Both the position numbers and the translations under genes were made by a program. From assembly GCF_004122735.1 (NCBI RefSeq), contig NZ_SDIF01000041.1, positions 1 through 54,690 of the forward strand: a stretch of 54,690 nt of DNA, given 5' to 3'. This DNA comes from Streptomyces sioyaensis (GTDB lineage Bacteria > Actinomycetota > Actinomycetes > Streptomycetales > Streptomycetaceae). The notes beneath the pieces were generated by a model, which saw only the letters and a program-made list of their open reading frames with translations, ran no database searches and was not told the DNA's origin. Positions 45,451 to 54,690 of the stretch are shown piece by piece (positions within the stretch are counted from its first letter, which is position 1; each line of letters opens with the position of its first letter).

Positions 45451-46706
45451 TTCTTCCTGACCCGCTGGAGCTCGGCATTGACCTTGCGCACCACGCTCTT
45501 CAGCTCACTCTCCGGGTTGGCGCCGCCCTTGATGATCCGGCTCAGCGCGTCCTGGTAGGCCGTACGGTCCGCCGTCGTCCACAACAGCGGCTCGGCATGG
45601 CCGTGATCGGTCACGAACCGCACCGCGTCCGCCGCCGGACCCTCCCGCAGCTGCGCGGCCTTCCTCGCCAGCGAGAGCCGGGCCGGGATGTGGAAGCCGT
45701 ACGACAGCGCGAAGTCCTGCTGGAAGTCGGTCCGGTCCACCCACAGCCACTTCGCGAAGGCCTTGGCCTCCTTGATGTGGCTGCTCCGCGCGCTCACCGC
45801 CGAGCCGTAGGCGCCCACCGGAACGGACGGTTCCCCGCCGCTCCCGTCCTTCGGGAACGGCAGCACCCCGAAGTCGTCCCCCAGCGCCTTCTTGATCTGC
45901 GGCAGCGCCCACAGCCCGGACCACTGCATCGCGGTCAGCCCCTGGAGGAACGCCGCCGGATCGGACCAGTCCGTGGGCGCCCCCAGCAGCAACGACTTGT
46001 CCGCGTACAACTGCCGGATCTTCCCCAGCACCCGGGCCGCCGCCGGATCGTCGAACCCGGCCTTGCCGTCCACATCGATCAGGCTCAGCCCGGCGGCGAA
46101 CAGCGGCGTCCCGCCGAGCACGCCGACGCCGCCGTCGTTGCCCAGGAACAGCCCCTTGGTCTTCTTGCCGCTGAGCTTCTTCGCCCCGTCCACCAGCTCA
46201 TCGAGCGTCTGCGGCGGCCGGACCCCGGCCTCCTTCAGCAGGCTCTTGCGGTAGTAGAGCAGCTGCATGTCGACGGTCTGCGGGATGCCCCAGACCTTGT
46301 CCTGCCAGATCTTCGGAGTGAGTACGGCCTGGTGGAAGTCGTCCTTCACCGGCTCGACCTCGGCGGTCAGATCGACCACCTGTCCGCTCTGGATCTGGTC
46401 CAGCAGCGGCCCGTTGACCTCGAAGACATCCGGCCCGGAGCTGGTCAGCAGCGCGGCCGCGGTCTGCCGGTCGTAGTCGCCCGGCCGCCACTGCACCCGC
46501 ACCTCGGCCTTCTTGTACGCGGCGGCATACCGCTGCACGGCCTGCTGGGTGCCCGGCTCGCCGTACTGGTGGTACCACTGGCTGATCCCCGGCCCCGAAC
46601 CACCGCCGCCCCGCCCGGTGTTGGACCCGCAGGCCGTCGCCACCGCCGCGGCCAGCGCGACCCCACCGCCGGCCGCCAGCAGTCGCCGTCTGTCGATCTC
46701 CGTCAT
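45447..46706 (-). CDS. Sugar ABC transporter substrate-binding lipoprotein
   Basis: Extracellular solute-binding protein of 419 residues (family 1). The signal MTEIDRRRLLAAGGGVALAAAVATAC ends in lipobox ATAC. The twin Arg at residues 6-7 hints at Tat export, as for many Streptomyces lipoproteins. The mature part has ISQWYHQYGEPGTQQAVQRY and VFEVNGPLLDQIQSGQVVDLT, typical of sugar binders. A perfect CGGTGATCACCG palindrome lies about 31 bp upstream of its ATG. First gene of the operon. Confidence 0.93.
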   Translation of the reverse strand: MTEIDRRRLLAAGGGVALAAAVATACGSNTGRGGGGSGPGISQWYHQYGEPGTQQAVQRYAAAYKKAEVRVQWRPGDYDRQTAAALLTSSGPDVFEVNGPLLDQIQSGQVVDLTAEVEPVKDDFHQAVLTPKIWQDKVWGIPQTVDMQLLYYRKSLLKEAGVRPPQTLDELVDGAKKLSGKKTKGLFLGNDGGVGVLGGTPLFAAGLSLIDVDGKAGFDDPAAARVLGKIRQLYADKSLLLGAPTDWSDPAAFLQGLTAMQWSGLWALPQIKKALGDDFGVLPFPKDGSGGEPSVPVGAYGSAVSARSSHIKEAKAFAKWLWVDRTDFQQDFALSYGFHIPARLSLARKAAQLREGPAADAVRFVTDHGHAEPLLWTTADRTAYQDALSRIIKGGANPESELKSVVRKVNAELQRVRKK

Positions 46707-46736
46707 GGCACGTCGCCCCCTGCGCTCGTAACCTCC

Positions 46737-46748
46737 CGGTGATCACCG
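46737..46748. promoter_or_regulatory. Palindromic operator candidate before the sugar ABC operon
   Basis: CGGTGATCACCG is a perfect 12-bp palindrome, and ATCACCGACGG overlaps as a partial second copy. It sits 30-45 bp before the binding-protein ATG. The rest of 46707-46908 has no gene. Confidence 0.45.
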
Positions 46749-46908
46749 ATCACCGACGGTGCGACCGTCCACTCTGCCGCACGGGCGTGACGGGTGCATT
46801 GCATCCGGACGAATCCGGCGGCCGGGCCGGCCGAGTGGCCCCGCCGGGACGGCCGGCAGGGGGCGGGCGGTGGTTTGTCCCGGCGGGGGCGTTGCTGCCG
46901 TACCGCCG

Positions 46909-47046
46909 CTACCGGGCGTCCTCGTCGTCGTCCCCCTTCTCGTCGTCGTTCTCGGGCCTCTCGTACGGCTCGCCGCCGGAGTACGCGGGTTCCATGAACA
47001 CCGAGGTGTAGTCGGGCTTGGCCGGGCGGGGCAGGGACGGATTCAT
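46909..47046 (-). CDS. 45-residue acidic peptide, unknown
   Basis: A short frame with good codon bias and GGAG 6 nt before ATG 47046. It starts MNPSLPRPAKPDYTSVFMEP; the second half is Gly/Glu/Pro then a run of acidic residues (about 11 Asp/Glu in the last 16). No signal peptide or TM. The layout (ordered Pro/aromatic half, acidic tail) could suit a small interaction protein or a RiPP precursor, but no modifying enzyme is near. It is downstream of the NACHT gene on the same strand, 343 bp away, so it probably has its own promoter (GATACT near 47300 is a possible -10). Confidence 0.55.
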   Translation of the reverse strand: MNPSLPRPAKPDYTSVFMEPAYSGGEPYERPENDDEKGDDDEDAR

Positions 47047-47231
47047 GCGGTCTCCGGTCTTGTGGCTGTACACAGCAGGGTGGTGGTGGGGGAGCGCCGT
47101 CCGCGCTGCCGGCCGCCTCGGCCCGGTTCCTGCGGCAGTCCGGCGCGGGACGGCCGCCGGGCGCGGAAGCGACGAAGCCGGCTGCGGACGGAGCACTTGG
47201 CGGGTTGCCGCAACGAGGTCCGGACCGTGCC

Positions 47232-47279
47232 GAACGGCGTCCGTACCGAACGGTGTCCGTACAGAACGGCGTCCGCACG
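47232..47279. repeat. 16-bp tandem repeat, three units
   Basis: GAACGGCGTCCGTACC, GAACGGTGTCCGTACA and GAACGGCGTCCGCACG follow one another exactly. They lie in the 343-bp gap between the NACHT gene end and the 45-residue peptide, where no other gene is seen. Confidence 0.85.
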
Positions 47280-47389
47280 CGGCACGACCTGCGAGAAGTA
47301 TCCCCTCTGCTGACAGTAGCTGGTTCTGCGACGGGATGAATTCCCGCCGGTCCGGCCGGCTGTAACGGGGACGCGGGGCGGAGCCCGGA

Positions 47390-49009
47390 TCAGGAGGTGA
47401 TGGCCTGCCGGTAGAGCGCTCCGCGCTGTTGCGGCGTCATGCTGTCGGCCCGCTGCGAGAGGTGGTCCTGGAAGGTCTTGTGGATGAAGGCCACACCGTC
47501 TCCCGAGCGTCGCAGGAGGGCACGTTCACAGGCGAAGCGCACGAAGTCCTTGCGCAGGTAGGGGAAGAGGGAGGTGTACTGGGCCAGACGGAGGGTGGCT
47601 TTGTAGAGCAGGCGGGACGGTGAGGTGGAGGAGATGAGCTTCAAGTACACGATCTGCACCTTCACAGTCGTCAGCAAGAGCCGGCTGCCGCTGTGCACTT
47701 GCTCCAATACCTCGGGCGAGGCCTGGAGCATGACCCGCAACGGGTCGCTCGGGTAGAGGACCGTGACCTGGTACTTGCGCATTTCCCTGGCCATGAGGAG
47801 CAGGCGGCCCTCCACCTGGTCGACGCTGAATCGCGGTGGTTTGTGGTCTCCGCGCAGCGTGCGGTCCCGGGTGACCATCCGTGTCAGAAAGGCGTCGTAG
47901 ACCAGCCCGCGCCGTTCTTCCAGGGTGCCGGCGCTGCGGACCGCGTGCTCGTCCACCCCGGAGTAGGCGAGCACGGCGACGCCGAGCATGAGGGGGGTGG
48001 TGAGCAGCTCGGCGAGGTCGGGGTCGGCCGCGGCCGCCGCGCGTAATCCCCGCACCCGGGCTCCTGCCTCACGCAGAATGCCGTGCACGACGCTGACCGG
48101 CAGCGGCTGCACCGTCACGGCGCCGTTCACGGTGAGCCGCTGTGACAGGAGCTGGTAGTCGATGAGGCGACACGAGACGGCGATGGCGCACTGCGGATAT
48201 CCGTCGGCGGAAATGAAGGCGTTGATCCTGGAGACGCATTCCTCTTGCCGCTCCAGGTCCACCTCGTCCAAGCCGTCAAGAATGAAGCAGATTTTCCCCT
48301 GCGCCAGCAGAGTGCGGGTGACGCCGGCGGATGTCCGGTATCGATGGTGGAGTTCTGAGATCAGCCAGTCGTCCAGCGGGCCGCCGCGCCAGTTGGTCAG
48401 GAGCAGGAACACCGGGACGGGCGCCTCGGCGTCGGCCCGGGCCTCTTCGATAAGAGCGGACGTCAGTTCCAGCAGATGCACCGTCTTGCCGGCGCCGGGC
48501 GCGCCGAGTACCAGCAGTTGCTGGTCATGCTGCTCGAACATGGTCCGCAGGGCGGTGTCGGTGGGAAGTGGCGTGCCGGCCTCGATGGTGAGCTCGCCCG
48601 ACCCCCATGGGTCATGGACGGCGGACGGAAAGTCCTGCAGACCGACTTCGAGGCGGACGGCTTCGGTCAAGCGGAATTGAAGGCCGTTCGTCCAGGTGCG
48701 GTGCACTTGGTGGATCAGCGCCTTACGCCCTCGCTGCAATTGCCCGGCATCCGCCTCCGCACGGTCCGAGGAGTCCGCCAGCCGTGCTCGGAGGTGCCGA
48801 ATGTAGAGGGCCGCCCCCGCCAGGATCAGAGCCAGCACGCAGGCAACTGTCACCCGCCGCGGACTTTCCCCCACGACGGATTTCAGTACGTCCGGAAACA
48901 GCCCCGCCGCCGTCTCCAGGCAGAGGTAGAGAACGAAGGCGATGAACAATCCCCCGGCGCCCCACGCCAGACGCCGATGCCCCGGCCGCCGTCCAGGTCT
49001 CCCCATCAT
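47390..49009 (-). CDS. Membrane-anchored NACHT NTPase
   Basis: A 539-residue STAND-type ATPase. Two TM helices (about 14-35 and 53-70) place the rest in the cytoplasm. After a coiled-coil stretch the NACHT core has Walker A LGAPGAGKT (169-176), VFLLLTNWRG, and Walker B CFILDGLDEVD (241-251), then a helical arm with PLMLGVAVLAYSG and RRGLVYDAFLTRM. It ends soon after FIHKTFQDHLSQ, so no LRR, TPR or WD sensor repeats are present. Bacterial NACHT proteins include antiphage defence factors. It lies downstream of the toxin-immunity genes on the same strand. Its trigger and effector are unknown. Confidence 0.85.
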   Translation of the reverse strand: MMGRPGRRPGHRRLAWGAGGLFIAFVLYLCLETAAGLFPDVLKSVVGESPRRVTVACVLALILAGAALYIRHLRARLADSSDRAEADAGQLQRGRKALIHQVHRTWTNGLQFRLTEAVRLEVGLQDFPSAVHDPWGSGELTIEAGTPLPTDTALRTMFEQHDQQLLVLGAPGAGKTVHLLELTSALIEEARADAEAPVPVFLLLTNWRGGPLDDWLISELHHRYRTSAGVTRTLLAQGKICFILDGLDEVDLERQEECVSRINAFISADGYPQCAIAVSCRLIDYQLLSQRLTVNGAVTVQPLPVSVVHGILREAGARVRGLRAAAAADPDLAELLTTPLMLGVAVLAYSGVDEHAVRSAGTLEERRGLVYDAFLTRMVTRDRTLRGDHKPPRFSVDQVEGRLLLMAREMRKYQVTVLYPSDPLRVMLQASPEVLEQVHSGSRLLLTTVKVQIVYLKLISSTSPSRLLYKATLRLAQYTSLFPYLRKDFVRFACERALLRRSGDGVAFIHKTFQDHLSQRADSMTPQQRGALYRQAITS

Positions 49010-49224
49010 GCCCCCACAGTGCTCATCGTCAGCGCAGACGATAGCAACGCACGTACGGTCAACTTGCGTTGTTGGAAACAGAGTTCGCCGACATTTTCTG
49101 TGCGTTCCAGGGGTGGGGGACGCGTCGGTCCCTCCCGGGCGGGAAGCGGCCGTTCCAGCAGTTCACGCCGCGGCGCTCGGCCGGCGCCGCACCGGTCTCG
49201 GCAGGCGCAGGGCGGGCCCCGGGT
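49010..49224. promoter_or_regulatory. Gap before the NACHT gene with an inverted repeat
   Basis: CAACGCA (49045-49051) and TGCGTTG (49065-49071) form a 7-bp inverted repeat with a 13-bp spacer that includes TTGACC on the minus strand. This is the likely NACHT promoter/operator region; nothing else was seen. Confidence 0.35.
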
Positions 49225-49539
49225 TCACGAACTCAGGCGCTGCTGTCGGTAGAGCGCGATGGCCGCTTCGGTGGGGAAGTTGGGGACGGTGACGGTTTCC
49301 CCGGTGTCCTTGGACACCACGATCTTCGCCCCACCCGGCGGTGCCGGCAGCGGATTTCCCGCCGCGTCGGTCTCCGTGGCCCGAGGGAAGGTGGCGTACA
49401 CCAGGTAGCCGATGTCGAACTCGTGGACGTGCAGGGGAGCGGGCGAGCCGTCCGGCAGTTTGGGCTGGGCGTAGCGGCTGCGGACGATGGCGAGCGCTTG
49501 CTCAGGGGTGCTCGGCGGCGTGGGAACGTCCTGGGGCAT
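49225..49539 (-). CDS. Imm35/YrhB-like immunity protein
   Basis: A 104-residue cytosolic protein. PEQALAIVRSRYAQPKL opens as in the YrhB/Imm35 family, followed by a beta-rich part: HEFDIGYLVYATFPRATE, then PPGGAKIVVSKDTGETVTVPNFPTEAAIALYRQQ. That family is a recurrent immunity partner of polymorphic toxins. ATG 49539 has AGGAGAG 8 nt upstream. It lies downstream of the toxin and its YwqK-like gene on the same strand, separated from them by 205 bp that hold two repeat arrays. It may protect against one of the toxin's Tox-PL domains. Confidence 0.75.
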   Translation of the reverse strand: MPQDVPTPPSTPEQALAIVRSRYAQPKLPDGSPAPLHVHEFDIGYLVYATFPRATETDAAGNPLPAPPGGAKIVVSKDTGETVTVPNFPTEAAIALYRQQRLSS

Positions 49540-49558
49540 AACGGTTCTCTCCTGATCC

Positions 49559-49642
49559 ATGCAGATCAACGCAGGGCAATGCAGTCAATGCAGGTCAACG
49601 CAGGTCAATGCAGGCCAACGCAGATCCATGCAGGTCTATGCG
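49559..49642. repeat. 10-bp tandem repeats (eight units) before the Imm35-like gene
   Basis: Units alternate ATGCAGGTCA and ACGCAGGTCA forms from 49559 to 49637 (one unit is 9 bp), then ATGCG. On the gene strand they read TTGACCTGCR and stop just before the ribosome site of the Imm35-like gene. Shifted by register, they share the consensus ARYGCRGRTC with the array at 31081-31150. Confidence 0.9.
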
Positions 49643-49689
49643 ATTCTCGCGGCGCGGCGGCTCGCTCACCGGATGGCTGGAGCAGTCGG

Positions 49690-49770
49690 TGATCAAGACG
49701 CGAACGACCTGTTCTCCGTCAAGACGCGAATGACTTTCCCTCCGTCAAGACGCGAACGACTTGTCCTCCG
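49690..49770 (-). repeat. 26-bp repeats spanning the antitoxin stop codon
   Basis: The last 26 bp of the YwqK-like gene (ending in its TGA) recur twice downstream in tandem with small changes; each copy contains GTCAAGACGCGAA on the plus strand. The first copy encodes DKSFAS-stop; the others are untranslated. Confidence 0.85.
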
Positions 49771-50095
49771 TCAGATTTCCGTCCTTGTCCCATCGCCGGC
49801 GATGAGTTCGCCTGCCCTGCGGGCTGAAGACCGAGTGCTCGGCCAGCTGGCCATTGGGGTGCCATTTGCGCCAGTCTCCGACGGCCAGCCCGAATGTGGC
49901 CTGACCTTCGTTCTTCTTCGTGCCGTCGGAATACCACTCGGCCTGCGGCCCAGAGGGAACTCCCTCGACGTAGGAGATTTCTGCGATCACTCGGCCCGCG
50001 CCGTCCCGGTGGACGACTTCGCCCGTGAAGAGTTCATCTTCGTAGTGGACGCGCATGTCGTCGTCCAGGTAAGAGTCTTCGTATTCGATGCGCAT
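49745..50095 (-). CDS. YwqK-family (MORN-repeat) antitoxin
   Basis: A 116-residue cytosolic protein with MORN-like units: GVPSGPQAEWYSDGTKKNEGQATFGLAVGDWRKWHPNGQLAEHSVFS, each with the G-x-W/Y-x-P/D-G pattern. This is the layout of YwqK antitoxins, which neutralise YwqJ-type deaminase toxins. The ATG is 2 nt after the toxin stop (TAA-AA-ATG), so translation is coupled. That fits its role as the specific immunity protein for the C-terminal deaminase. N-terminal 30 residues are acidic. Confidence 0.88.
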   Translation of the reverse strand: MRIEYEDSYLDDDMRVHYEDELFTGEVVHRDGAGRVIAEISYVEGVPSGPQAEWYSDGTKKNEGQATFGLAVGDWRKWHPNGQLAEHSVFSPQGRRTHRRRWDKDGNLTEDKSFAS

Positions 50096-50097
50096 TT

Positions 50098-54690
<4,593 letters not shown>

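Noticed and set aside
46909..47046. Lanthipeptide or graspetide precursor
   Set aside because: Composition alone is not enough: no LanM/LanKC, ATP-grasp or protease gene is adjacent, and there is no clear core with repeated Cys or Thr/Glu motifs.

Overview
The window is high-GC actinobacterial DNA and almost certainly a Streptomyces chromosome. The signs are strong G/C at third codon positions, frequent GTG starts, ATGA/GTGA stop-start overlaps, a conservon (CvnA-D), DUF397/XRE pairs, sugar ABC cassettes without an ATPase, and a backbone of era, leuA, recO, uppS, zur/znu, glyS, dusB and ppdK. From memory, this backbone order resembles the S. coelicolor core chromosome. No rRNA, tRNA, CRISPR array, transposase or integrase is visible.

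Region by region. 1-250: a long foldback element with 56-bp perfect arms lies directly upstream of era. 1-5.5 kb: era; a divergent GH1 beta-glucosidase plus MFS transporter pair with an operator-like palindrome; and a secreted-type M4 protease (protealysin class) with its emfourin-like inhibitor. 5.6-9.8 kb: leuA behind a Leu-run leader peptide, an SGNH esterase, and a zinc-ribbon/TerB-like protein. 9.9-15.3 kb: a six-gene conservon operon encoding CvnA-B-C-D followed by a CYP157-like and a CYP154-like P450. 15.5-18.6 kb: an XRE/DUF397 pair, a small unknown gene, recO and uppS. 18.7-20.9 kb: a cassette of a WXG100-like protein, a helical NlpC/P60 protein and a lipoprotein. 21.3-26.2 kb: znuACB-zur with two Zur-box-like palindromes, divergent from glyS. 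26.4-35.4 kb: a membrane protein, a two-component system, TetR, an aldo-keto reductase, and two drug-type MFS exporters with an MmyB-like regulator. 35.5-40.8 kb: dusB, MarR, ppdK. 41.2-46.7 kb: an ArsR-type regulator, a TauD-like dioxygenase behind a Cys-rich micro-ORF, and a sugar ABC importer.

The most unusual part is 46.9-54.7 kb, transcribed leftwards. It holds a polymorphic toxin of at least 1,530 residues that runs off the right edge. The toxin has two papain-like (Tox-PL, protein-glutaminase type) domains separated by roughly 350 Gln/Pro-rich residues, and ends in a YwqJ-type deaminase domain. It is followed by a YwqK/MORN-type antitoxin 2 nt after its stop, an Imm35/YrhB-like immunity protein, a two-TM NACHT NTPase and a 45-residue acidic peptide. 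Together these look like a conflict/defence island.

Two loci about 18 kb apart (31081-31150 and 49559-49642) carry related 10-bp tandem repeats. Several leader or operator structures stand out: the leuA leader, the Cys-run ORF before tauD, the paired Zur boxes, and palindromes upstream of the GH1, aldo-keto reductase, MFS, ppdK and sugar-ABC genes. All functions are inferred from sequence motifs and remembered family features; no search was run.
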